Shown: positions 24,198-32,235 of the stretch, piece after piece
Layout of the letters: every line of letters starts with the position of its first letter
Numbering within the stretch: the stretch's first letter is position 1
Source of the DNA: Holophagaceae bacterium
GTDB lineage: Bacteria; Acidobacteriota; Holophagae; Holophagales; Holophagaceae
Assembly (NCBI GenBank): GCA_017859955.1
Contig: JAFNAB010000037.1
Coordinates: 1 to 41,067 of the forward strand
Length of the DNA: 41,067 nt
Direction of reading: 5' to 3'
Program-made: the position numbers and the translations under genes
The notes under the pieces: model-generated
What the model saw: only the letters and a program-made list of their open reading frames with translations
What the model was told of the DNA's origin: nothing
The model's database searches: none

Positions 24198-25091
24198 TTA
24201 GCTATTTACCTTAATGGATGCCGATTTATTAAAGTTAGCATCCTTAAGAATAATGGCCACTATCAATGACAGACTCAACAGTGCAAATGCCAGAAGTCCG
24301 ATTTGGAGCGCTGTCATGCCTGCCCAGACAACGGCATCCCGATCGCCGTGTAGGAACTCCAGTCCGAAGCGCAGGAGGGAGTAGCCTCCCAGGTGAGACC
24401 AGAAGGCCTGACTCCATGATCCCTGGGCTTTCGTCAACCTGCGGACCAGAAGGAGGATCATGACCGCGAGCAGCAGATCCCCGAGAGCCTCGTAGAGCTG
24501 GGTGGGATGAAGCGAAGCCGTCATCAGGGACCCCGGATCCGTGAAGCCCTGCCGAACGCTCCATGTCCAGACTTCGCTTGGAACGCGGTCATCGGGAGCC
24601 AAAGAGGGGAAGAATACCCCGAACTTGGCCATGGGGACGCCCCATGGCAGGTGGGTCGGCGTGCCCCAAGCATCCCCGTTCAGGAAGCACCCAACCCGAC
24701 CGATGGCCTGCCCAGCCAACACGGCGGGGCTGGCGATGGCAAAGGAACGCCAGAAATCAGCACCTCTTCTTTTGAAAAAGAGAAAGGCTGTAAGGACGCC
24801 TCCCGCAAGTCCACCCGTGATGGAAAGCCCCCCCTCCCATAACCGGAAAAACGAGAGGGGTGCGGTAAGCAGCGACCCCAGATCCCAGAAGGCGAAGTGG
24901 AAGACCCTGGCGCCCACGATGGCGCCTAGGATGATCCACACGAGACTGTCCAGGAAGACCCGGCTACCGAGTCCAGCCCGCTCCAAACGTCGGACGATCC
25001 AGACCGCAGCCACCAGAATGGACACGAAAAAGTAGAACCCCTCATAGAAGTAGGCGGTCTTGAACCCCATATTCAGATGGACAGGCCACAT
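24198..25091 (-). CDS. lgt: Prolipoprotein diacylglyceryl transferase (Lgt) homologue
   Basis: A 297-residue multi-pass inner-membrane protein of the Lgt family, which transfers diacylglycerol to the lipobox cysteine of prolipoproteins. The family signature GQAIGRVGCFLNGDAWG (about 127-143), GLSITGGLAGG and HPTQLYEALGDL are all present. It is at the distal end of the minus-strand thiol-redox cluster, an unusual place for a housekeeping gene, so it may be a second, cluster-specific copy with a particular substrate. That is inference; whether the genome has another lgt is not visible here. Confidence 0.88.
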   Translation of the reverse strand: MWPVHLNMGFKTAYFYEGFYFFVSILVAAVWIVRRLERAGLGSRVFLDSLVWIILGAIVGARVFHFAFWDLGSLLTAPLSFFRLWEGGLSITGGLAGGVLTAFLFFKRRGADFWRSFAIASPAVLAGQAIGRVGCFLNGDAWGTPTHLPWGVPMAKFGVFFPSLAPDDRVPSEVWTWSVRQGFTDPGSLMTASLHPTQLYEALGDLLLAVMILLLVRRLTKAQGSWSQAFWSHLGGYSLLRFGLEFLHGDRDAVVWAGMTALQIGLLAFALLSLSLIVAIILKDANFNKSASIKVNS

Positions 25092-25137
25092 GAGATCTCC
25101 TGAAGATGGTTATGGGAGCCACCCGTCAGAAGTTCCG

Positions 25138-25330
25138 TCACCGGAGACCCGAGAACCCTCGGGCCTCCAGGAGGTTCCCTGTGGCTTGCTCCAACCCCGT
25201 CACGGCCTCGGCATACCCGATCTGGGCCTGGAGATCTTCTTTCCGCAGACGGTGGGTCAACTGCGCGGCCTTCACTCCCTCCTGGGTTGCCTCGACGCTC
25301 AGCGTGTGGGCGCGGGTCCAGGTGCTTCCC
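25138..25330 (-). pseudogene. TolC-type outer-membrane efflux protein, C-terminal fragment
   Basis: The minus strand encodes the helical C-terminus of an outer-membrane efflux factor (VEATQEGVKAAQLTHRLR, DLQAQIGYAEAVTGLEQA, then NLLEARGFSGL) ending at TGA 25138. It has no start and no upstream part. Its 5' end overlaps, in another frame, the 3' end of the rhodanese gene. It looks like the residue of a deletion that removed an efflux operon between the two. Confidence 0.6.
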
Positions 25331-25772
25331 CCCCGGCGATGGGACGGTCGGCTCTCGCCCAGGCTCGGAAACCATCCCGGAAGGTCCTGACTCCTGTGAA
25401 CCCAAGCTCCCGCAAGCGTTGCGCCAGGAACAGGCTATCCGTGCTGCAACACCCATTGCAGTAGACGATCATGGGTTTGTTGCGATCGGCTTGTGGGCTT
25501 TTCAGGAAGGCCGCCAGACGGGGTTCGAAATCCTTCTCCCAGATTGGGAGGTTCAGGGCGCCTGGGATATGCCCATAGAAATAGTCCTCTGGCGAGCGGG
25601 CGTCCAGAAAGAGAACGCCCTCCTGAAAACCGCTCAGGGTTTGGCTGAATGAGGCGATCGGGACGGCTGGAACGCCAGTTTCCGTTGGCGGAGGGGTCGC
25701 CACCAACGGGGGAACACCGCCCAGAAGAAGGAGTGTCAGAATGCAGCCTTGCAGATGTTCAAATGGCCTCAT
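25299..25772 (-). CDS. Exported rhodanese-domain protein
   Basis: A 157-residue protein with a signal peptide-like start (HLQGCILTLLLLGGVPPLVA) and one rhodanese domain in the rest (FLDARSPEDYFYGHIPGA, then the active-site loop YCNGCCSTDS). Rhodaneses carry sulfur or selenium as a cysteine persulfide; the extra cysteines in the loop are unusual. It would act in the periplasm. The 3' end overlaps a TolC fragment, so its C-terminus may be altered (PGPAPTR). It lies in the minus-strand cluster with CcdA and thioredoxins. Confidence 0.82.
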   Translation of the reverse strand: MRPFEHLQGCILTLLLLGGVPPLVATPPPTETGVPAVPIASFSQTLSGFQEGVLFLDARSPEDYFYGHIPGALNLPIWEKDFEPRLAAFLKSPQADRNKPMIVYCNGCCSTDSLFLAQRLRELGFTGVRTFRDGFRAWARADRPIAGGEAPGPAPTR

Positions 25773-25842
25773 GACATGTCCCCGATCTGGAACCTGTCAA
25801 GTCGCCAGGCCGTGACTGGGATTGCGAGCCCCATGGGCCGGG

Positions 25843-26025
25843 TCATCTCGCACTTCCACCACGGCCCGGACCTGGCAGGCTCGGCCTTCCCGTGGAGGCG
25901 ATGCCGTTCCCCAATGTGGGGGAAGGAGATAGCGCCTCGATGTAGCAGTCCTCGCAGAGCTTCTTCCCCTGGAAGTCGGAGGCGTCATTCTCCTGTATGG
26001 ATTTCTTGCAGATGGCACATTCCAT
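25843..26025 (-). CDS. Small LIM-like zinc-finger protein
   Basis: A 60-residue protein with MECAICKKSI and KLCEDCYIEA, closely matching the N-terminal half of the 124-residue protein at 21353-21727 but without its winged helix. The tail after residue 32 is Gly/Ser/Pro-rich. ATG at 26025 with GGAG upstream. It may be a truncated paralogue or a genuine stand-alone zinc finger. It lies 23 bp after the DGC-domain gene. Confidence 0.6.
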   Translation of the reverse strand: MECAICKKSIQENDASDFQGKKLCEDCYIEALSPSPTLGNGIASTGRPSLPGPGRGGSAR

Positions 26026-26048
26026 GGCGGTCTCCGGGGCGCAATCGC

Positions 26049-26417
26049 TCAAACCTGGGGAACTTCTTTCTGGATTCGCTGAGTCATATCCGCGATGACG
26101 GTTTCGTCGATCAGGGTCTTCCCCTTCTCCACACCCAGTTCTGTCAGGACGAAGGATGTGTGGGGCAGCCCGCGGCGTTCGAAGATCTTGCGCCCGCATG
26201 CGGTGGGACACCCATCGATTACAAGATTCAGTTCCGAATCCCGGGCGCTCTTGAGGTAGCCCTCCAGTTCTGCGCCGATGGCCGCCAGGCAGAACATCTT
26301 GGCGTCTCCCTGGAGATTGAGACGTCGGGCCACCTGATCAGCCAGATAGCCGGTGTTGGCTGCGCCAGAACAGGCGAAAACCAAGTGCTTGGAGGAGGCA
26401 GAGCAGTTGCATTTCAT
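26049..26417 (-). CDS. DGC-domain putative zinc-binding protein
   Basis: A 122-residue protein of the DGC-domain type, named for the motif seen here as VIDGCPTACGRKIFE (about 66-80). Other conserved cysteines include CNCSAS and FACSGAAN at the N-terminus and MFCLAAIG near 43. The family is thought to bind zinc or another metal via its cysteines, but its role is not established. The ATG at 26417 has AGGAG upstream. It is in the minus-strand operon between ccdA and the zinc-finger gene. Confidence 0.78.
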   Translation of the reverse strand: MKCNCSASSKHLVFACSGAANTGYLADQVARRLNLQGDAKMFCLAAIGAELEGYLKSARDSELNLVIDGCPTACGRKIFERRGLPHTSFVLTELGVEKGKTLIDETVIADMTQRIQKEVPQV

Positions 26418-26451
26418 GGGATCTCCTTGTGGGAATGGGCCTGGGGAAGCC

Positions 26452-27162
26452 TCAAGCCGGGAAACGGGTCTTCCAGGCGAGCATGAGCACCCAGAGAGCG
26501 CAGCCGCTCAGGAGAAGCCCCATGGTCTTGGGCAGCCAGCGGCCTAGGACCTGGGAGAAGCGACTCTGGGCATACTTGCTGGCCCAACCCGAGGAAGCCC
26601 CCGCCAGGAAGAGGAGCAGGACATGGCCAAGGGCATAGACAAAGAGCAGCACGCCGCCCCAGAGGACCTGCTTCTGGAGGGCCACCAAGGTGAGCACCGC
26701 CGCCAGGGCTGGGGTGGCACAGGGGGCCGAGAGGGTTCCGGTCAGCCCTCCCAGGGCGAAGGCCCCGAGCAGGCCCGCACCCTGGAAGCGGTGCAGGTGT
26801 CCATGGGCCTTGAAGGGCAGCGCGTAGAGGCCGAGCAGGTGCAGACCGATGCCCAGCAGGACTAGGCCGAGGATGGCCTTCCAGCCCCAACCGATATCCC
26901 CCAGCAGGGAGCCTGAGATCGCCGCCAGAAGGCCCAGGGCCGTAAAGGCCGCTGCGAGGCCCAGCACGAAGACCCCCGAAAGGACTACCGGGTGGTGGCG
27001 GCCCTCGCTGGTGCCCCCAGTGAAGCCCACCACCAAAGGGGCGGCCACCAGGACGCAGGGATTGGCCGAAGTCAGCAGCCCGCCCAGGAAGACGATGCCG
27101 AGCTGCTGATAGGCCGGGGCCTGGGCGACCGCATCGGCAAGACGTTCGACTAGGCCACCCAC
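26452..27162 (-). CDS. ccdA: CcdA-type transmembrane thiol-disulfide transporter
   Basis: A 236-residue six-helix membrane protein of the CcdA/DsbD family that moves electrons from cytoplasmic thioredoxin to extracytoplasmic thiol proteins. The two conserved redox cysteines are seen in TSANPCVLVAAP (first helix) and LSAPCATPALA (fourth helix). It starts with ATG at 27162, overlapping the stop of the preceding exported thioredoxin gene, which is its likely partner. Confidence 0.88.
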   Translation of the reverse strand: MGGLVERLADAVAQAPAYQQLGIVFLGGLLTSANPCVLVAAPLVVGFTGGTSEGRHHPVVLSGVFVLGLAAAFTALGLLAAISGSLLGDIGWGWKAILGLVLLGIGLHLLGLYALPFKAHGHLHRFQGAGLLGAFALGGLTGTLSAPCATPALAAVLTLVALQKQVLWGGVLLFVYALGHVLLLFLAGASSGWASKYAQSRFSQVLGRWLPKTMGLLLSGCALWVLMLAWKTRFPA

Positions 27163-27548
27163 TACTTCAATCCAGCCTTGGCCAGGGCCGAGATGAATTC
27201 ATCCTTGCCCCAGAAACCGACGTGGCGGAGGACCTCCTTGCCGCTGGCGTCGAAGATCACCTGGGTGGGCATGGCCATGACCCGGTGCTTCCGGGCTTCC
27301 TCAAGGTACTGGGTCACGTAGAAGTTCCGGACGTTTGCCCGATTGCCATACTGCCGCTGGAGCTGTCCTAGAATGGGCTGCATCTTCACGCAGGGAATAC
27401 AGGTAGGGCCACCGAACTCAATAACGCTCCACTTGCCGGATTTGAGGGTCTGCTGAAGCCCTGCGGGGTCGAGGGCGGGCACGGAACTCTGGGCTGACAG
27501 GGCGGCTGAAGCGACCAACACCAGGGCGCTGAGGCGCGGAAGACTCAT
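27162..27548 (-). CDS. Exported thioredoxin-like protein
   Basis: A 128-residue thioredoxin-fold protein with a signal peptide (LSALVLVASAALSAQS). The active site is CIPC in FGGPTCIPCVKMQPIL (about residues 52-67), and the cis-proline is in VMAMPTQV. ATG at 27548 with AAAGGAG upstream; the longer frame to 27590 is not needed. It is immediately upstream of ccdA (one-base overlap), so CcdA probably keeps it reduced in the periplasm. Confidence 0.87.
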   Translation of the reverse strand: MSLPRLSALVLVASAALSAQSSVPALDPAGLQQTLKSGKWSVIEFGGPTCIPCVKMQPILGQLQRQYGNRANVRNFYVTQYLEEARKHRVMAMPTQVIFDASGKEVLRHVGFWGKDEFISALAKAGLK

Positions 27549-27586
27549 GGTGACTCCTTTGAAATGGGTGGACGGGTGTGTCGGAA

Positions 27587-27820
27587 TCAACCCTGCAAGA
27601 ACTTGAGGATCTCGTCAGGACTGGCGGCCTTGCCCTGGATGCGGAGCTTGCCGTCGATGGCCAGGGCGGGGGTGGAGAGGATGCCCCGGGCAGCCATGGC
27701 CGCATAGTCGGAGATCTTGACGATCTCGTGGGCGCCGCCAGACTGCTCCACGGCGAGCTTGGCATTCTTGGCGAGGGTCTCGCACTTGGCACAACCGGGA
27801 CCAAAGACTTCGATAAGCAT
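27587..27820 (-). CDS. Small thioredoxin-like redox protein (CAKC)
   Basis: A 77-residue cytoplasmic thioredoxin-fold protein of the redox-active disulfide protein type. It begins MLIEVFGPGCAKCETL, giving the CxxC site at residues 10-13, with the cis-proline in LSTPALAIDG. Such short proteins often sit next to ArsP-like permeases. It is 8 bp downstream of the permease gene and likely cotranscribed. Confidence 0.87.
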   Translation of the reverse strand: MLIEVFGPGCAKCETLAKNAKLAVEQSGGAHEIVKISDYAAMAARGILSTPALAIDGKLRIQGKAASPDEILKFLQG

Positions 27821-27828
27821 GGCTTCTC

Positions 27829-28917
27829 CTAGAAAAGAGCGTTGAAGAGGTAACCCACCAGCAGGATGCCGAGGGCCACGACGCCAATGAAGGTGGCGAT
27901 GAGCTTGGGGCGCATGACCCGCCGGAGGATGACCGTTTCAGGGAGCGAGAGCCCGATGACGGCCATCATGAAGGCCAGGGTGGAACCCAGGGCGGCACCC
28001 TTGCCCAGCAGGGCCTCCACGATGGGCAGGACCCCTGCGGCGTTGGAGTATAGGGGTACGCCCACGACAACGGCCAGCGGAACGCTGTACCAGGACTTCT
28101 TCCCCAGCAGCCCGGCCATGAACGACTCCGGCACGTAGCCGTGGATGAGCGCACCGACGGCGATGCCCGCCAGGATGAAGGGCCAGACCTTGCCAACGAT
28201 GTCTTTGACCCCTTGGACGGCGAGATGGATGCGCTCCGCCAGGGTGGACTTCTCTTCCTCCTCGCCATCCCCCATGGCTGGGGCCTTGAGGGCGTCCTGC
28301 ACCCAGCCTTCCAGGTGGGCCTCCATCCGGAGGCGCCCCAGGATCAGGCCCGAGAGGAAGGCGATGGCGAGGCCCGTGCCCGCATAGATCAGGGCAATCT
28401 TCCACCCGAACATGGCCAGGAGCATGCCAAGGGCCACCTCGTTGATCATGGGGGCCGCCACCAGGAAGCTGAAGGTCACCCCCAGCGGGACTCCGGCCCG
28501 CAGGAAGCCGATAAAGAGGGGCACGGCAGAACAGGAACAGAAGGGGGTCAGGATGCCGAAGGTGGAGGCGAGGGCGTTGCCCAGGCCGGTACCACGTTTG
28601 GAGAGGACATCGCGGACCTTGGTGGGGCTGATGAAGGACTGGAGAAAGGTGACGATGAAGACCACCAGGGTGAGCAGGAGCAGCACCTTGGGCACGTCAT
28701 AAAAGAAGAACGCGACCGCCTCGCCCAGGTGAGACTTGGGGGTGAGACCGAAGAGGCCGAAGGCGATCCATTCAGAGATACGATGGATCACCATGTAGAG
28801 AACGACCCAGGCAGGTAAGGCCAGGCACAGCCACCCGCCCTTCCTAAGAAAGCCCGGGAGCTTCTCCCCTGTCGGTCCGTTCGAGGGTGCGCAGGTGCAG
28901 GGCGGGTGATCAGACAT
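27829..28917 (-). CDS. ArsP/SO_0444-like permease (DUF318)
   Basis: A 362-residue inner-membrane permease with about ten hydrophobic segments in two halves separated by a charged loop (GEEEEKSTLAERI near 218-230). The conserved TPFCSCSAVPLFIGFLRAG motif (about 121-139) identifies the DUF318/ArsP family, members of which export trivalent organoarsenicals or metals. It overlaps the ArsR-type regulator gene upstream by 8 bp and is followed by a small thioredoxin. Substrate is inferred; no acr3 or arsB lies in the window. Confidence 0.84.
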   Translation of the reverse strand: MSDHPPCTCAPSNGPTGEKLPGFLRKGGWLCLALPAWVVLYMVIHRISEWIAFGLFGLTPKSHLGEAVAFFFYDVPKVLLLLTLVVFIVTFLQSFISPTKVRDVLSKRGTGLGNALASTFGILTPFCSCSAVPLFIGFLRAGVPLGVTFSFLVAAPMINEVALGMLLAMFGWKIALIYAGTGLAIAFLSGLILGRLRMEAHLEGWVQDALKAPAMGDGEEEEKSTLAERIHLAVQGVKDIVGKVWPFILAGIAVGALIHGYVPESFMAGLLGKKSWYSVPLAVVVGVPLYSNAAGVLPIVEALLGKGAALGSTLAFMMAVIGLSLPETVILRRVMRPKLIATFIGVVALGILLVGYLFNALF

Positions 28918-29302
28918 GACTCACCCCCTTCTCCTCGGCAGCCTGAACCTTGCGGCACACCACGGCAACGGCCTGTTTCTGAACCATGCCCGCACGCATC
29001 CGGTCCATCTCGGACTCCGGCAGCTTCACCGCTTCGGCAAGGATGGCGCTCAGCAGAGGATTTCCCTCGAATCCAGGCATGACGGACACGAATACCCATC
29101 GCCCTTCCTTGCGCTCGCTGACAAAACCTGCCCGCCGGAGTTCCCGCAGGGCCTCCGAGACTGACGACGGCGGCACCTGGAGGGTCTCGGCCACCTGGCA
29201 GACGCTCATCTCGCCGCCATGCAAGAGAGCCAGGACGCGCAGCCGGATTGGATGCGATACCGCCTTCAGCTTTTCCACCAACGTTTTCGTTTCAGCAGGC
29301 AT
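28910..29302 (-). CDS. ArsR-family regulator heading the permease operon
   Basis: A 130-residue winged-helix regulator (AVSHPIRLRVLALLHGGEMS, with recognition helix VPPSSVSEALREL and wing SERKEGRWVFVSV). Cysteines in SVCQVAE and VVCRKVQ could be sensing residues. The ATG at 29302 with GGAAGG upstream is used; the frame extends to 29395. Its stop lies inside the permease start region, so it is the first gene of a minus-strand operon that it probably represses. Confidence 0.87.
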   Translation of the reverse strand: MPAETKTLVEKLKAVSHPIRLRVLALLHGGEMSVCQVAETLQVPPSSVSEALRELRRAGFVSERKEGRWVFVSVMPGFEGNPLLSAILAEAVKLPESEMDRMRAGMVQKQAVAVVCRKVQAAEEKGVSHV

Positions 29303-29690
29303 TGCCGTCCACCTTCCCTGTCTGTCCGGGAGGCAATACGGCCTCCCACTGGGAAGAGTATAGACATTTCGAATAATTCCGAAACTACAAAACACAAGCT
29401 CGACGCTTCAATTTCTGACGATAAATATGTAAATCATATTTTTTCAACGAACTCATACAACACCCAACGGCCATCCGCTTCTTGGAACTCGTCGTTTCGG
29501 CGTTGTCAGGACGGGATGAATTTCCATCGTTCGGCCTTTGCTTTCTCGCAGGCTTGATACTTCTCGCGCCCGCGATAGGCGAGCAAGCCTGAAGCCATGA
29601 TGCAGATGGCCCGCGCCCTATGTGGCCGCCCGAAATCCTCGCTATTGCATTTCCAAGCATTTCCCTTCACAACTAAATATGGAGGAATCT
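29303..29690. other. Divergent intergenic region, 388 bp
   Basis: This region separates the ArsR-led minus operon from the plus-strand DUF134 gene and must hold both promoters. It is AT-rich around 29365-29450. Short minus-strand frames around 29440-29590 (for example GREKYQACEKAKAERWKFIPS without the first residues, and RRNDEFQEADGRWVLYEF) look like the debris of an unidentified small gene. Nothing else is recognised. Confidence 0.4.
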
Positions 29691-30005
29691 TTGGCCCGCC
29701 GTCCCTGCTGCAAACAAATCGAAGCCCTGCCCGAAGTCCGCTACTTCAAGCCCCGCGCCGTCCCTCTGGCCGAACTGGAGGAGGTTATCTTGACCATGGA
29801 AGAGCTTGAGGCCCTGCGCCTGGCTCACCTGGAGGGACTTCACCAGAAGGAGGGAGCCGAGTGCATGGCCGTTTCCAGGGCCACCTTTGGACGCGTGCTG
29901 GAAGCAGCCCATCGCAAGGTGGCCAAAGCCCTGGTTGAAGGCTGCGCCCTCCGGATCGAGGGCGGCAGCTATTCCATCAAGGGTGGAGAAACAGAGACCT
30001 GCTGA
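29691..30005 (+). CDS. DUF134-family DNA-binding protein
   Basis: A 104-residue DUF134 protein, a family with a sigma-70-region-4-like helix-turn-helix. The opening ARRPCCKQIEALPEVRYFKP, the ILTMEELEALRLAHLEG segment and the recognition helix AVSRATFGRVLEAAH (about 60-74) are typical. TTG at 29691 is preferred because GGAGG lies five bases upstream and the product then begins like the family; an ATG at 29679 is in frame. DUF134 genes often neighbour NifX-like and Mrp genes in anaerobes, as here. Confidence 0.85.
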   Translation: MARRPCCKQIEALPEVRYFKPRAVPLAELEEVILTMEELEALRLAHLEGLHQKEGAECMAVSRATFGRVLEAAHRKVAKALVEGCALRIEGGSYSIKGGETETC

Positions 30006-30011
30006 AAACGT

Positions 30012-31718
30012 TCAGCCCTTTTCCTCCTCCTTCATATCCCTTTCACAGGCCACGAATTGGGTGTGGATCCCCTTCCACAGGACGTATCGGCGATACCCCC
30101 CGGAAAGATTGCGAACCCGGAAACCGTGTTGGGCCAGGATCCGGGCTGCCACATAGCCCCGGAGGCCCACTCGGCAGAAGACCAGCAGTTCCTTGTCCCG
30201 CGGAAGCTCCCCAAGCCGGGAGCGCAGGGTGTCCACCGGCAGGCAAGTCGCCCCGGGGATGGAACCGGTGGAATATTCCAGAGGTGAGCTGACATCCATG
30301 AGGAACTGCTCCCCGGAAAGAGCCTGGAGCTCTTCCAGTTCCCACAGGTCCACATCTCCTCTCAGGACATTGGAAGCAACAAAACCGGCCATGTTGACCG
30401 CATCCTTTGCGCTGCCGAAGGGCGGAGCGTAGGTGAGTTCCAGGTCCTCCAGATCGAAGACCGTGAGTCCGGCCCGCTGGGCCACCGCGAGGACATCAAT
30501 ACGCTTGTCCACGCCCTCCACTCCTACGGCCTGGGCTCCCAGGATGCGCCCCGTTTCAGGCTCAAAGAGGAGCTTGAGGGAAATGGGGTGGGCGCCGGGA
30601 TAGTAGGTGGCGTGCTGCGGAGGATGAAGGTAGACCTTGCGGAAGGGGATCTGCTTGCGCTGGAGGGACGCTTCAGAGAGACCGGTCATGCCGAAGGCCA
30701 GATTGAAGACCTTGCAGATGGCTGTCCCCTGGGTTCCCTTGTAGCGACTGGCCCTCCCCAGAATGACCTCCGCAGCGATACGTCCCTGGCGGTTGGCTGG
30801 ACCGGCCAGAGGCAGCATGGCCGGGGCCTCGCTCGCGAAGTCCCGCACCTCCACGGCATCCCCGACCGCAAAGATGTGAGGATCGCTGGTGCGCATCTGA
30901 TCATCCACCAGAATGCCCCCCGTGGAGCCTATGGCCAGTCCGATCTCCCTGGCCAACGCAGTCTCAGGGCGTACCCCGACGCTCAGAATGGCCAGATCAC
31001 AGGCAAGGCCTTGTCCATCATCGAGGCGGGCAAAAAGGTGGTCCCCTTGATCCTCGAAGGCAGAGACGGACGTGCCAAGACGCAAGTCCACCCCCTGCCG
31101 GAGGAGTTCTTCGTGGAGAGGAAAGACCATATCGGCGTCCGCCACGCCAAGCACATGAGGCAGACGCTCCACCAGACACACCTCCATACCCCGATGGCGG
31201 AGGGATTCCGCGAGCTCCAGACCGATATATCCGGCCCCCACCACGAGGGCTCTCCCGGATCCGGCAGGGGGGACGGCAGCCAGAATGCCATCCATATCCT
31301 CCAGGTTCCGCAGAGTGAATACCCGGCGGTCATCCGCTCCGGGGAGTGGGGGACGGATGGGAGTGGCCCCAGGACTCAGGATCAAAGCGTCATAGGGCTG
31401 CCAGTAGGTCTCTCCCGTCTGAAGGTTCCTGGCCTGAACCGTCTGAGTGACCGGGTCGATGGCCAGGACTTCGGTACAGACCCGCACATCCAAAGCAAAC
31501 CGGGCCTTCAGACTCTCGGGCGTCTGCACCAGCAGGCTCTGGCGTTCAGGGATGACCCCGCCAATGTGGTAGGGAAGCCCGCAGTTGGCGAAGGAGACAT
31601 GAGGCCCCCGCTCAAAGAGGACGATCTCGGCACCTTCGGATAGGCGACGGGCCCGGGCCGCAGCGCTGGCCCCCCCTGCAACTCCCCCGATGATCACAAT
31701 GCGTGGCGATGCGGACAT
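30012..31718 (-). CDS. CoA-disulfide-reductase-like flavoprotein with C-terminal rhodanese
   Basis: A 568-residue FAD-dependent pyridine nucleotide-disulfide oxidoreductase of the CoADR-rhodanese type. The FAD motif GGVAGGASAA (11-20), the single active cysteine C46 in SFANCGLPYH, the NAD(P) motif VVGAGYIGLELAE (about 157-169) and the FAD site IFAVGDAVE are present. The last 100 residues form a rhodanese domain with active loop VFCRVGLRG. Family members reduce CoA disulfide, persulfides or polysulfide. It fits the sulfur/thiol theme of the region. It converges with the DUF134 gene (6-bp gap). Confidence 0.9.
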   Translation of the reverse strand: MSASPRIVIIGGVAGGASAAARARRLSEGAEIVLFERGPHVSFANCGLPYHIGGVIPERQSLLVQTPESLKARFALDVRVCTEVLAIDPVTQTVQARNLQTGETYWQPYDALILSPGATPIRPPLPGADDRRVFTLRNLEDMDGILAAVPPAGSGRALVVGAGYIGLELAESLRHRGMEVCLVERLPHVLGVADADMVFPLHEELLRQGVDLRLGTSVSAFEDQGDHLFARLDDGQGLACDLAILSVGVRPETALAREIGLAIGSTGGILVDDQMRTSDPHIFAVGDAVEVRDFASEAPAMLPLAGPANRQGRIAAEVILGRASRYKGTQGTAICKVFNLAFGMTGLSEASLQRKQIPFRKVYLHPPQHATYYPGAHPISLKLLFEPETGRILGAQAVGVEGVDKRIDVLAVAQRAGLTVFDLEDLELTYAPPFGSAKDAVNMAGFVASNVLRGDVDLWELEELQALSGEQFLMDVSSPLEYSTGSIPGATCLPVDTLRSRLGELPRDKELLVFCRVGLRGYVAARILAQHGFRVRNLSGGYRRYVLWKGIHTQFVACERDMKEEEKG

Positions 31719-31869
31719 GGCAGCCTCATTTGAAAGAACTGGCCATCAGACTATTCCGGAATAATTATATCCGCAACCAGAAACACGAAAAATCATCTTG
31801 ACCATTATGAGCATCCGCTCAATACTTCATTCGAGCACTTGCTCACTACTTTAGCCCAAGGATGCAACC

Positions 31870-32235
31870 ATGCCCAAGATCGCCGTCACCAGTGAAGGAC
31901 CGAGCCTCCAGGACGCCGTGGACCCGCGCTTCGGCCGGGCGGGGGGGTTTGTGGTCGTGGATACGGAAAGCATGGCCACTACTTACGTAGACAACGGCGC
32001 TTCCCAGGTCATGGCCCAGGGTGCAGGGATCCAGGCAGCTGAAAACATTGTCAATGCAGGAGCCGAAATCCTGCTGACGGGCTTCGTCGGACCCAAGGCC
32101 TTCGCGGCCCTCCAGGCAGCCGGGGTCAAGGTGGGACAGAACCTGGAGAACCTCTCCGTCGGCGAGGCCATCGAGCGCTTCAAGTCCGGAACAGTGACCT
32201 TCGCGGAAGCCCCCAACCGTGAGAGCCACTCATGA
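31870..32235 (+). CDS. NifX-like (dinitrogenase cofactor biosynthesis domain) protein
   Basis: A 121-residue protein with the NifX/NafY/NifB C-terminal fold, which binds iron-sulfur or molybdenum-iron cluster precursors. Seen are IAVTSEGPSLQDAVDPRFGR at the start, AAENIVNAGAEILLTGFVGPKAF in the middle and KVGQNLENLSVGEAI near the end. It is the first gene of a tight operon with two ferredoxin-Mrp ATPases (ATGA overlap), so cluster trafficking is the likely role. Confidence 0.87.
   Translation: MPKIAVTSEGPSLQDAVDPRFGRAGGFVVVDTESMATTYVDNGASQVMAQGAGIQAAENIVNAGAEILLTGFVGPKAFAALQAAGVKVGQNLENLSVGEAIERFKSGTVTFAEAPNRESHS

Noticed and set aside
30588-31643. Plus-strand 351-codon open frame opposite the flavoprotein
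   Set aside because: Antisense shadow of a well supported oxidoreductase.
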